Assembly: GCA_900554225.1 (NCBI GenBank)
Contig: USGH01000090.1
Coordinates: forward strand, 1 to 9,454
Length of the DNA stretch: 9,454 nt
Reading direction: 5' to 3'
DNA from: an uncultured Eubacteriales bacterium
Lineage (GTDB): Bacteria; Bacillota; Clostridia; Oscillospirales; CAG-272
Positions within the stretch are counted from its first letter, which is position 1; every line of letters starts with the position of its first letter. The translations under genes were made by a program, and so were the position numbers. The notes beneath the pieces were generated by a model. The model worked only from the letters and a program-made list of their open reading frames with translations. It did not search any database and was not told the DNA's origin. This document shows positions 1 to 6,190 of this stretch, piece by piece.

Positions 1-80
1 CGGCGCGCCCCCCGCCGCCCCCCCCCCGGCGGGGGGGGGGGGCGGGGGGGGGGGGGCGCCCCGCCGCCCGCCCGGCTCGG
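1..80. other. Low-complexity C/G runs at contig end, probable artefact
   Basis: This stretch is almost entirely C and G. A C-run block passes into long G runs, including one of about 14 G, with hardly any A or T before position 80. Nothing else in the window has this composition. Poly-G and poly-C at a contig edge is typical of low-quality read ends or of a self-complementary assembly error. It happens to leave a reading frame open on the minus strand only because no stop codon can be built from C and G alone. It should not be read as biology. Confidence 0.8.
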
Positions 81-309
81 TGTCGCTCTCGCAGCACCCC
101 GACAACATCAAACCAAAAATAATACCCTTCTTCTCCACATACGTCCGGTCGATCTCCTCCAGCGCGTTCTGATACTTTCCGAGCATGACGGTCGGCGTGG
201 TGCTCCAGAGCAGAAATACCGTGTCCGACAGTCCTGCCTCCGTCGCGAAATACATCTCACAGCCGAAATTCTCCATCGCGGACAGGGAGCCGATGTCTGC
301 GTAGATCAT
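1..309 (-). CDS. Second lipoate-protein ligase-like protein, N-terminal part only
   Basis: The reading frame starts at the ATG at 309 and runs off the left edge. Its first 63 residues look like the N-terminus of the LplA/biotin-ligase-fold family. An acidic helix is followed by FLLWSTTPTVMLGKYQN (residues 32-48), the counterpart of MLWQNPPCVVCGRSQN in the complete LplA of this window, and then by EEIDRTYVEKKGI. In the family the next segment should be VVRR-x-SGGG-x-VYHD. Here it reads FGLMLSGCCE, so the motif breaks down near position 118, just before the C/G noise. Only about 118-309 should be trusted. The ATG overlaps the lipA stop (ATGA, 309-306), which suggests translational coupling. An AAAGGA lies about 13 bases upstream inside lipA. 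Whether this is a ligase, an octanoyltransferase or an amidotransferase cannot be decided without the missing part. A real pseudogene is less likely than sequence error. Confidence 0.7.
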   Translation of the reverse strand, partial: MIYADIGSLSAMENFGCEMYFATEAGLSDTVFLLWSTTPTVMLGKYQNALEEIDRTYVEKKGIIFGLMLSGCCESDTEPGGRRGAPPPPPPPPAGGGAAGGAP

Positions 310-1214
310 ACAGAACCATCCGTCCTTTCCGGAGCAGCGGCAGCGTCCCGTGCCATTGCGTCCAGGGCATCCACCGCCTGATAGGAGCTGCGGACAAACG
401 GGCCGGACGATACGAACCGAAAGCCCATATCCAACGCTTCTTTTTTGTATGTGTCAAATTCCGCCGGGGTGACGTATCGCGCGAGGGGATAGTGCGCCGG
501 GGATGGCTGGAGATACTGACCGATCGTCAATATTTCGCAGCCGGTATCGCGGACATCCCGCATCAGCCGGGTGATCTGCGCGTCGGTTTCCCCCAGTCCG
601 ACCATGAAGCCCGTTTTCGTATGGATGTCGGGTCTTGTCTCATGACAGTACCGGAGTACTGCGAGCGATCGGTCGTATTTTGCCTGCGGACGGACAGCGT
701 CGTATAGTTCTGCGACCGTTTCCACATTGTGGTTGAGAACATCCGGAGAGGCGGCGAGGATCGTATCCAGTGCCGCAGCATCTCCCTTGCAGTCGGAAAT
801 CAGGACCTCTACGGTGGCTTTCGGTTGGTATTCCCGGATCGCGTGGATTACGGCGGCAAAATGAGCGGCACCTCCATCGGGCAGATCGTCGCGTGTCACA
901 CAGGTCACAACGGCGTGGCGCAGTCCGAGATCCCGTACCGCCTTGCCGATATGCGCGGGTTCTTCGGGATCCAGCGGCTCCGGTTTGCCGTGTACGACGT
1001 TGCAGAACCGACAGTTGCGCGTACATTGACTGCCCATGATCATAAAGGTCGCGGTGTGCTTGCGGTAGCATTCGCCGAGATTGGGACAGTTCGCTTCCCG
1101 GCAGACGGTGTGGAGACCGAGCGAGGTCATCATCTGCGCCACCTCCGCCACCGCATCGGGATTGTAGCGCACACGGAGCCAGTCCGGTTTTGGTGTGGGA
1201 CGTTTCTTTTCCAT
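306..1214 (-). CDS. lipA: Lipoyl synthase LipA (radical SAM)
   Basis: LipA inserts two sulfur atoms into a protein-bound octanoyl chain to make the lipoyl cofactor, using S-adenosylmethionine and two [4Fe-4S] clusters in the cytoplasm. The 302-residue product has every family hallmark. The auxiliary-cluster motif C-x4-C-x5-C is at C38, C43 and C49. The radical SAM motif C-x3-C-x2-C is at C64, C68 and C71. GETD is in the barrel, and the RSSY motif at 275-278 supplies the serine ligand of the auxiliary cluster. Length is usual for the family. The ATG at 1214 follows an AAGGAAG about 11 bases upstream and lies 32 bases after the lipoyl-domain gene. Its TGA overlaps the ATG of the next gene. LipA acts on octanoylated lipoyl domains, so the adjacent carrier and ligases form a functional neighbourhood. 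No LipB-type octanoyltransferase is visible here. Identification is secure. Confidence 0.97.
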   Translation of the reverse strand: MEKKRPTPKPDWLRVRYNPDAVAEVAQMMTSLGLHTVCREANCPNLGECYRKHTATFMIMGSQCTRNCRFCNVVHGKPEPLDPEEPAHIGKAVRDLGLRHAVVTCVTRDDLPDGGAAHFAAVIHAIREYQPKATVEVLISDCKGDAAALDTILAASPDVLNHNVETVAELYDAVRPQAKYDRSLAVLRYCHETRPDIHTKTGFMVGLGETDAQITRLMRDVRDTGCEILTIGQYLQPSPAHYPLARYVTPAEFDTYKKEALDMGFRFVSSGPFVRSSYQAVDALDAMARDAAAAPERTDGSV

Positions 1215-1246
1215 GATCTTCTGTACTTCCTTCTTGTCTGCTGGAC

Positions 1247-1492
1247 TTACGGTGCGATCTCTTCCGTTTCGAGTACCGTATCGTCCACTGCCACAGCGTC
1301 GCCTTCTTCCGCCTTTAGGGAGACGATCCGCAGTGCCGCCGGTGCCTCGATCTGGCTGACCACCTTGTCTGTCTCGACTTCAAAGAGTACCTGACCGGGT
1401 TCCACCACGTCGCCTTCCTCTACCATATATTGGCAAAGCACGCCCTCCGTCATGTCCGGGGACAGCTTCGGCATTTTGATTTTCAGTGCCAT
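1247..1492 (-). CDS. Free-standing E2-type lipoyl-domain carrier protein (81 aa)
   Basis: The whole protein is one lipoyl (biotinyl/lipoyl attachment) domain. It starts with KIKMPKLSPDMTEG (residues 4-17), typical of the first strand of dehydrogenase E2 lipoyl domains. It continues with EEGD-x5-GQVLFEVETDK and has the lipoylation hairpin TDKVVSQIEAP, with the acceptor lysine at K43. It ends with AEEGDAV and TVLETEEIAP. No linker, E1/E3-binding domain or acyltransferase core follows: the stop is only 32 bases before lipA, so this is not an obvious broken E2. The ATG at 1492 is chosen because AAAGGAAAC lies at a good distance (spacer about 8 bases) and homology begins there; codons upstream of it overlap the end of lplA and do not look like this family. 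The domain resembles E2 domains more than glycine-cleavage H protein. Its enzyme partner is unknown: it may be a detached carrier of a dehydrogenase encoded elsewhere, or a lipoyl-relay intermediate. Confidence 0.9.
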   Translation of the reverse strand: MALKIKMPKLSPDMTEGVLCQYMVEEGDVVEPGQVLFEVETDKVVSQIEAPAALRIVSLKAEEGDAVAVDDTVLETEEIAP

Positions 1493-1514
1493 AATCAGTT
1501 TCCTTTCCGTATTG

Positions 1515-2429
1515 TTATGAAAACAGCGCGTCTGCCGGAATTGAGCCGTAGCCGTTTGCCGACAGCGCGGTATGGATTTCGTCCGGGCGTAACGGTACAT
1601 TCGTAAGCGCGGGAACGGCTTTCGCGTCGATGGTCGCTGCCGTGATCCTGCCGTGGCGTGCCGTGTAGGAGATCTCTATACCGGATATGGTGCGTGTGAA
1701 CGTGAACGTGGGAGATCTGCCGTAGATCCAGTCCCATGTGCGGTACTTTTCTTCCGCCAACCGATTGGCAAGCGCGGTTTCCGTCCCGTTCAGTTCCCGT
1801 GGCGCGATCCCGTCCGACAGTGCCATCCAGAGATACGCACGAAAGTCCGCAAGGGTCATCTCCGGCGCAAGATACGGCTTGATGTTCCCGACCGGTGCCG
1901 GTTTGCTGCGGATTGCCCTGGAGCGGATGGCAGCATTTTCCCGTGCGGTCGTCAGCCGATGCAGTACGGTGAGATCCGCGTCAAAAAGAAGGGTTCCGTG
2001 GTGGAGAACCGTCCCGCCGATCACGGCCTGCGCGTTGCCGGAGATCTTTTTTTCCGCCGCGACCAGGTCACAGATCCCGCCTTGCACGCAGGGTACGCCA
2101 AGTGCCGCTAACGCATTTGCCAGCGGACGGAGAAAATGCGGGTACCCCTCTCCGGCATTCTCGCGCGGCGTAAGGATCGTGTAGTTGAGATTGCCGAGAT
2201 CGTGGTATACGGTGCCGCCGCCTGTGTTTCTGCGGACAACGGGGATTCCGGCAGCCCATACCTCCGGCAGGCAGACCTCTTCAAAGATGTTCTGGCTCCT
2301 GCCGCATACCACGCACGGCGGATTCTGCCAGAGCATCACGATCGTCTCGCCGGGATATAGGGTCACAAGTGCCTCCTCCGCCGCGATATTCACATAGGGA
2401 TCGCGTCCGTAATTGTCGATGCAGAGCAT
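1515..2429 (-). CDS. lplA: Lipoate-protein ligase A
   Basis: LplA activates lipoate (or octanoate) with ATP and transfers it to the lysine of a lipoyl domain. From the ATG at 2429 the product is 304 residues. The nucleotide/lipoate-binding signature RRNTGGGTVYHD is at 66-77, followed by LGNLNYT. The catalytic-lysine motif KKISGNAQ is at 127-134, with K128 the expected catalytic lysine. LHHGTLLFDADL follows from about 142. The C-terminal third, from about WDWIYGRSP, matches the small accessory domain of bipartite bacterial LplA. The ATG at 2429 comes one base after the tgt stop (TGATATG). A TTG at 2453 in the same frame would overlap tgt and add eight residues; the ATG is preferred because homology starts there and a GGAACGGA lies upstream. 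The lipoyl-domain gene follows after 22 bases and is the likely substrate (inference from position). Confidence 0.93.
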   Translation of the reverse strand: MLCIDNYGRDPYVNIAAEEALVTLYPGETIVMLWQNPPCVVCGRSQNIFEEVCLPEVWAAGIPVVRRNTGGGTVYHDLGNLNYTILTPRENAGEGYPHFLRPLANALAALGVPCVQGGICDLVAAEKKISGNAQAVIGGTVLHHGTLLFDADLTVLHRLTTARENAAIRSRAIRSKPAPVGNIKPYLAPEMTLADFRAYLWMALSDGIAPRELNGTETALANRLAEEKYRTWDWIYGRSPTFTFTRTISGIEISYTARHGRITAATIDAKAVPALTNVPLRPDEIHTALSANGYGSIPADALFS

Positions 2430-2430
2430 A

Positions 2431-3573
2431 TCAGTCGGGATTCCGTTCCGCAAGCAGATTGTGGTATTTCTGATAAAAGCTCTCGAAATACCCGCCGTCC
2501 ATGGCGTCGCGGATCTTCTGCATCAGATCGTTGTAGAAGTAGAGGTTGTGCAGCACTGCCAGACGCATCCCGAGCATTTCCTTTGCCTTGATGAGATGGC
2601 GCACATAGGACCGGCTGTGGAGACGGCACGCCGGACAGCCGCAGCTCTCGTCGATGGGACGGGGATCGCGCGCGTATTTTTCGTTCAGGAGATTCATCTT
2701 GCCGTGCCACGTGAAAAGATTGCCGTGCCGCGCGTTCCGGGAGGGCATCACGCAGTCGAAGAAGTCCACGCCGCGATGCACACCCTCAAGAATGTTCTGC
2801 GGCGTACCGACGCCCATCAGGTACCGCGGCTTGTTCTCCGGCATGTACGGCTCCACCGCCTCGATGATCCGGTACATTTCTTCCGCCTCCTCACCGACTG
2901 CCAGACCGCCGATCGCGTAGCCCGCACAGTCGATTTCGCGGATCTTCTCCATGTGCCGGATGCGCAGATCCTCGTAGGTGCTGCCCTGGTTGATGCCGAA
3001 AAGCATTTGCTGCGGATTGACGGCGGCTCCGGATTCGTTCAGACGGTTTAATTCCTCTCTGCAGCGAAGCAGCCAACGGACCGTCCGGTCGCAGGATTGC
3101 TTCACGTAGTTGTACTCCGCCGGATTCTCGATGCACTCGTCAAACGCCATCGCGATTGTGGAGCCGAGATGGGACTGGATGCGCATGCTTTCCTCCGGAC
3201 CCATGAAGATCCGCTTGCCGTCGATGTGGGACGCGAAATAGACGCCCTCTTCTTTGATCCGGCGGAGACTGGCGAGGGAAAACACCTGGAATCCACCGCT
3301 GTCCGTAAGCGTAGGCGCGGTCCAACCGGTGAACCTTTGCAGTCCGCCCATGTCATATACCAGATCGTCGCCCGGTCGAATGTGCAGATGGTACGTGTTC
3401 GACAGCATCACCTGACAGTGAACCTCACGCAGATCCTCCGCCGCAACACCGCCCTTGATCGCTCCGCAGGTTGCCACATTCATGAAAACCGGCGTTTCGA
3501 TCGTTCCGTGCGGTGTGATCATTCTGCCGCGCCGCGCTTGCGATTCGGCTTCCTTGTGAATCAGAATATACAT
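2431..3573 (-). CDS. tgt: tRNA-guanine(34) transglycosylase (Tgt)
   Basis: Tgt exchanges guanine 34 in the anticodon of GUN-anticodon tRNAs (Asp, Asn, His, Tyr) for a queuine precursor, normally preQ1 in bacteria. The 380-residue protein is full length. It shows TPHGTIETPVFM near the start, NTYHL at 59-63, and DSGGFQVFS with the conserved aspartate D91. Further on are DE at 145-146, GGLAVGE at 222-228, and the nucleophile aspartate D273 in DCVMPSRNARHG. The zinc site is C311, C313, C316 and H342 (C-x-C-x2-C then LHNLYFY). These sit at a constant small offset from the E. coli residues. GINQGS replaces the more usual GIVQGG in the base-binding loop. The ATG at 3573 is preceded by GGGAG six bases upstream. 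A 131-base gap separates it from mutL, so it may begin its own unit, and lplA follows one base later. No other queuosine gene is in the window. Confidence 0.96.
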   Translation of the reverse strand: MYILIHKEAESQARRGRMITPHGTIETPVFMNVATCGAIKGGVAAEDLREVHCQVMLSNTYHLHIRPGDDLVYDMGGLQRFTGWTAPTLTDSGGFQVFSLASLRRIKEEGVYFASHIDGKRIFMGPEESMRIQSHLGSTIAMAFDECIENPAEYNYVKQSCDRTVRWLLRCREELNRLNESGAAVNPQQMLFGINQGSTYEDLRIRHMEKIREIDCAGYAIGGLAVGEEAEEMYRIIEAVEPYMPENKPRYLMGVGTPQNILEGVHRGVDFFDCVMPSRNARHGNLFTWHGKMNLLNEKYARDPRPIDESCGCPACRLHSRSYVRHLIKAKEMLGMRLAVLHNLYFYNDLMQKIRDAMDGGYFESFYQKYHNLLAERNPD

Positions 3574-3654
3574 GAATTACTCCCGTTCTTATATAGGATA
3601 CACGCGTACAGGACGCGCATGAATTTGCAAAATGAAAACATGTTGTGCAAGCAG
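3574..3654 (-). promoter_or_regulatory. Possible promoter region upstream of tgt
   Basis: The gap between mutL and tgt is AT-rich compared with the genes around it. Two weak promoter arrangements can be drawn on the minus strand. One is TTGCAC (3650-3645) with CAAATT (3627-3622), 17 bases apart. The other is TTCATG (3623-3618) with TATCCT (3600-3595), also 17 bases apart. A short dyad CGCGT-CCTGT-ACGCG lies between the elements of the second pair. Neither promoter is a strong match, so this is a suggestion based on position and composition. The GGGAG before the tgt ATG (about 3580-3584) is the clearest element here. Confidence 0.2.
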
Positions 3655-3655
3655 G

Positions 3656-3676
3656 AAAAAATAGCTTGCAGGAAGC
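3656..3676 (-). terminator. Weak terminator-like hairpin after mutL
   Basis: On the minus strand, GCTT-CCTGC-AAGC is followed by TA and six T (3661-3656). The four-pair stem is short for an efficient terminator. The AAGC arm also belongs to a longer, competing inverted repeat, TGCAAGC (3670-3664) with GCTTGCA (3652-3646), which is perfect over seven pairs with the T run in its loop. The two folds exclude each other. Read as either a weak terminator of the mismatch-repair genes or chance. Confidence 0.25.
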
Positions 3677-3704
3677 GTACCGTTCTCCTCGGCCCCCCGA
3701 TTTC

Positions 3705-6056
3705 TCATACAAGCCGTGCGAATTGGCGTTCGATGGAGGCCTTTTTGATTTCAAAGGCGACTGGGCGGCCGTGGGGACAGGTGCGGATGACCGATGCGCC
3801 TTCCTTTTCCGGCTTCACAAGAAGTCTGTCGCAGAGCCAGCGAATGTGCGCCGCATCGTAGACCCGTCCCCCCTTGATCGCCGCTTTGCAGGAGGCCTGC
3901 CAGAGCTTCGTCTCAAAATATGCCGCAGACGCCGCTTCTACCGTGCCGGTTCCTTCCGTCAGACGGTTGACCAGACTGGTGAACAGCTCCACTGCCTCCG
4001 ACTGCGAGAGCATATCCGGGATCTGCGTCAGAGATACGCGGACCACAGACACCGATTCCTCCGCCAGCGAAAATCCGTAGCCGAGCGATTCCAGGGAGGA
4101 ACGATATTCCGCAATCGCCGCCGCTTCTGTCGGAAGAACGGTCAGCTCGTAGGGAAGGAGTAGCATTTGTCCGCCCATCGCCCGACTGCGCAGCTTCCGG
4201 CATAGCTCGTCAAAAATGATCCGCTCGTGCGCCGCGTGCTTGTCGATCATGAGCAGTCTGTCGTCGAGCTGCACGATCACATACGTATTGTACGCCTCCC
4301 CGAGGATCAGATACGGCGGCGCGTCATACGGCACATCCCGGGCAGGCACATCCGGCATACCTTCTGCGGATACGGCGGCAGCATCCGGCTTTGCCGACAG
4401 GTTGTCCGCTGCCGTCATGGGTTCGACAGTCTCCGTTTTTTCTTCTGTGACCGGTATGGCGCGCGGCTGTATTTCCGTTGATGCATTCGTTTGCGCAGCC
4501 TTTGCAGGCGATTCCCCTGTGGGGGATGCTTTTCCGGATGCCGCATCTGCCGGTGATCCGTCTGGAAACGATCCATCCACAGGGGATGCATCCGAAAACG
4601 GTCTGGCAGGTGCAGGGGTCGGAACCGCGCGCTCAAACATCGCTGTCTGCCCATTGTCCGTGATCCCGGCGGCGGATTCCATGTATTTGCGCACGGAGAG
4701 GTTGTCCGCTCTTCCGGTATCCGGGGGGGGCTGTGCAATGGACGACGGCTTTTCCCCGATTGCCGCACGGTGCTTTTCCAACAGCTCCGCAGAGATTTTC
4801 GAACCGTCCGACAGGCGTACCTTTTCCGGTGATGCAGACGGAGTGCTTTCCGACAAACGGAGCTGCTCGCCGCGCTGTGCCGGACGATCCTTCGGAACAA
4901 AGGCGTTCAGGTATTCCCGCGCCTTTTCTCCCTCCATCCAGAACGACTGTTTGACTGCCTGCGATACCGTGGATTCGCTGCGCGCCTGTGCGTTTTTCAT
5001 CTCTGTCGATTCCGGCAGCGGTTCGCCAACCGGATGGGACAGCGTCAATTCCGGACGGATCGCGCTGGCGGTGAGGGCATTGCAGACTGCGTAGTACACT
5101 GCGTCAAAAACGACCTTTTCATTGGTGAACTTGACCTCCAGCTTTGCCGGATGTACATTCACATCCACGGCGCCGGGGGAGAGGGTCAGATGGAGTACGC
5201 AGAACGGAAATTTGTCGTGCGGGATCTTCGAGGCGTATGCCTGTTCGACCGCTGCCTGTGCCGTCCGCGATTTCACGTATCTGCCGTTGATGAAGAAGAT
5301 CTCCATGTTCCGGTTCGGACGGTAGAGATCCGGCTCCGAGACAAACCCGTGTACGCGGATGGAACCCGATTCGTTCGTCCGATCCGTGCGCAGAGAGCGG
5401 AGCGCGAATTCTCTGCCGAACAGGGCGTAGATCACGTTTTTCAGATTGCCGTCCCCGGAGGTGTTGAACTTTACCTCGCCGTCCGACAGGTATTTGATCG
5501 CGATCTCCGGATGGGACAGCGCGATTTTTTCCGCTACCGCCGAACAGGCAGCCGCTTCTGTCGCGTCCTTTTTCAGGAATTTGCGCCGCGCCGGAACGTT
5601 GTAGAACAATTCCTCCACGAGAATGGTCGTTCCCGGCGGACACCCGGCTTCTGTAAGGGATAAGAGCTCCCCGCCGTGGCATTCGAGCGCGGCACCCATC
5701 GGATCCGCTGCCGTTTTCGAGAGAATCCGCACCTTCGCCACCGAGGAGATCGCCGCCAATGCCTCCCCGCGGAAGCCGAGCGTCAGGATCGCGTCCAGGT
5801 CGCTGATCTTACCGATCTTGCTTGTGGCGTGCCGGCGCAGGGCAGTGGGCATATCCTCCGCACTCATCCCGCATCCGTTGTCGGTGACACGTATAAAGGT
5901 GACACCCCCCCGCTTGATCTCGATGGTCACATTGGTCGCGCCTGCGTCGATGGCATTTTCCGCAAGCTCCTTGATCACGGAGGCAGGGCGGTCAACCACC
6001 TCTCCGGCGGCGATCAGATTGGCGATCTCAAACGGCAGTACATGGATTTTTCCCAT
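3705..6056 (-). CDS. mutL: DNA mismatch repair protein MutL (endonuclease type)
   Basis: MutL couples MutS mismatch recognition to strand incision. The GHKL ATPase domain covers about residues 1-330: AAGEVVDRPASVIKEL, E30 and N34 (EN-x3-DAGAT), DNGCGM, GFRGEAL, and NVHPAKLEVKF near 300. From about 340 to 575 runs a long low-complexity linker rich in S, P, A and E. The C-terminal domain starts near 580 and has nuclease motifs: DKHAAHE at 605-611, ACKAAIKGG around C723, and CPHGRP at 760-765. QMLLLP (630-635) fits the sliding-clamp-binding pattern known from Bacillus MutL. The first nuclease motif is slightly off the usual DQHA-x2-E-x4-E: K replaces Q, and D616 then E617 stand at the last position. 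At 783 residues it is longer than the 615-630 of E. coli and B. subtilis, all of the excess being linker. The ATG has an excellent AAGGAGGA four bases upstream. Confidence 0.97.
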   Translation of the reverse strand: MGKIHVLPFEIANLIAAGEVVDRPASVIKELAENAIDAGATNVTIEIKRGGVTFIRVTDNGCGMSAEDMPTALRRHATSKIGKISDLDAILTLGFRGEALAAISSVAKVRILSKTAADPMGAALECHGGELLSLTEAGCPPGTTILVEELFYNVPARRKFLKKDATEAAACSAVAEKIALSHPEIAIKYLSDGEVKFNTSGDGNLKNVIYALFGREFALRSLRTDRTNESGSIRVHGFVSEPDLYRPNRNMEIFFINGRYVKSRTAQAAVEQAYASKIPHDKFPFCVLHLTLSPGAVDVNVHPAKLEVKFTNEKVVFDAVYYAVCNALTASAIRPELTLSHPVGEPLPESTEMKNAQARSESTVSQAVKQSFWMEGEKAREYLNAFVPKDRPAQRGEQLRLSESTPSASPEKVRLSDGSKISAELLEKHRAAIGEKPSSIAQPPPDTGRADNLSVRKYMESAAGITDNGQTAMFERAVPTPAPARPFSDASPVDGSFPDGSPADAASGKASPTGESPAKAAQTNASTEIQPRAIPVTEEKTETVEPMTAADNLSAKPDAAAVSAEGMPDVPARDVPYDAPPYLILGEAYNTYVIVQLDDRLLMIDKHAAHERIIFDELCRKLRSRAMGGQMLLLPYELTVLPTEAAAIAEYRSSLESLGYGFSLAEESVSVVRVSLTQIPDMLSQSEAVELFTSLVNRLTEGTGTVEAASAAYFETKLWQASCKAAIKGGRVYDAAHIRWLCDRLLVKPEKEGASVIRTCPHGRPVAFEIKKASIERQFARLV
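4723..4730 (-). repeat. Eight-base homopolymer in the mutL linker
   Basis: Eight uninterrupted G on the given strand (C8 in the coding sense) encode P443-P445 of MutL. It is the longest single-base run outside the left-edge noise. Gain or loss of one base here would frameshift the gene before the nuclease domain. It may be a slippage site or simply a by-product of a proline-rich linker. Confidence 0.85.
5905..5911 (-). repeat. Seven-base homopolymer in the mutL ATPase domain
   Basis: Seven C on the given strand (G7 in the coding sense) lie in the codons for R-G-G-V near residue 50 of MutL. A further run of six (3868-3873) lies in the ACKAAIKGG nuclease motif. Indels in either would inactivate the protein. 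The runs are directly visible; whether they are unstable is not known. Confidence 0.8.
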
Positions 6057-6060
6057 GGAT

Positions 6061-6068
6061 TCCTCCTT
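6061..6068 (-). promoter_or_regulatory. mutL ribosome binding site
   Basis: AAGGAGGA on the minus strand, four bases before the mutL ATG at 6056, is a near-perfect Shine-Dalgarno sequence and fixes the start. It indicates independent, efficient initiation of mutL in spite of the 134-base gap after mutS. Confidence 0.85.
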
Positions 6069-6101
6069 GTTTCTGGAAAATAACGGTCAGGAAGTCTCTG
6101 C

Positions 6102-6125
6102 TTTCCGTGTGTTTTTGCACGGAAA
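6102..6125 (-). other. Perfect 8-bp inverted repeat in the mutS-mutL gap
   Basis: TTTCCGTG and CACGGAAA flank an eight-base spacer with no mismatch. No T run follows on either strand, so it is not a standard terminator. It could be an RNA hairpin in the mutL leader, a processing site or a protein-binding dyad. It lies about 35 bases upstream of the mutL ribosome binding site. Confidence 0.5.
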
Positions 6126-6140
6126 AACCAATGTATCCGC

Positions 6141-6163
6141 GCGTGTATGCACGCTTTTCAGCG
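6141..6163 (-). other. Overlapping small hairpins after mutS
   Basis: On the minus strand CGCT-GAAA-AGCG (6163-6152) makes a four-pair stem with a GNRA-type loop. GCGTG-CATA-CACGC (6154-6141) makes a five-pair stem. They share three bases (6152-6154) and so cannot form together. Neither is followed by a T run in the direction of transcription. The stems are short, and chance is possible in GC-rich DNA. Confidence 0.35.
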
Positions 6164-6190
6164 CAAAAACGCGATGGCATCAGAGCATCC

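Noticed and set aside
1..80. C/G runs as a telomere-like repeat, quadruplex element or origin
   Set aside because: There is no repeat unit, A and T are absent, and it sits at the window edge where a gene motif decays. Artefact is the simpler reading.
1247..1492. Lipoyl-domain gene as a truncated or frameshifted E2
   Set aside because: After its stop there are only 32 bases before lipA, with a ribosome binding site in them, and no remnant of an E2 linker or catalytic core in any frame.
1247..1492. Lipoyl-domain gene as a biotin carrier protein
   Set aside because: The attachment site reads TDK, typical of lipoyl domains, where biotin carriers have A/V-MKM. Its neighbours are lipoate genes.
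3656..3676. Strong intrinsic terminator between mutL and tgt
   Set aside because: A T6 run is present but the stem ahead of it is only four pairs. It is kept only as a weak candidate.
4216..5094. Plus-strand open frame (292 codons) rich in S, A, G and D opposite the mutL linker
   Set aside because: It mirrors the low-complexity linker of MutL and extends over conserved MutL domains at both ends. It has no recognisable domain and no start signal.
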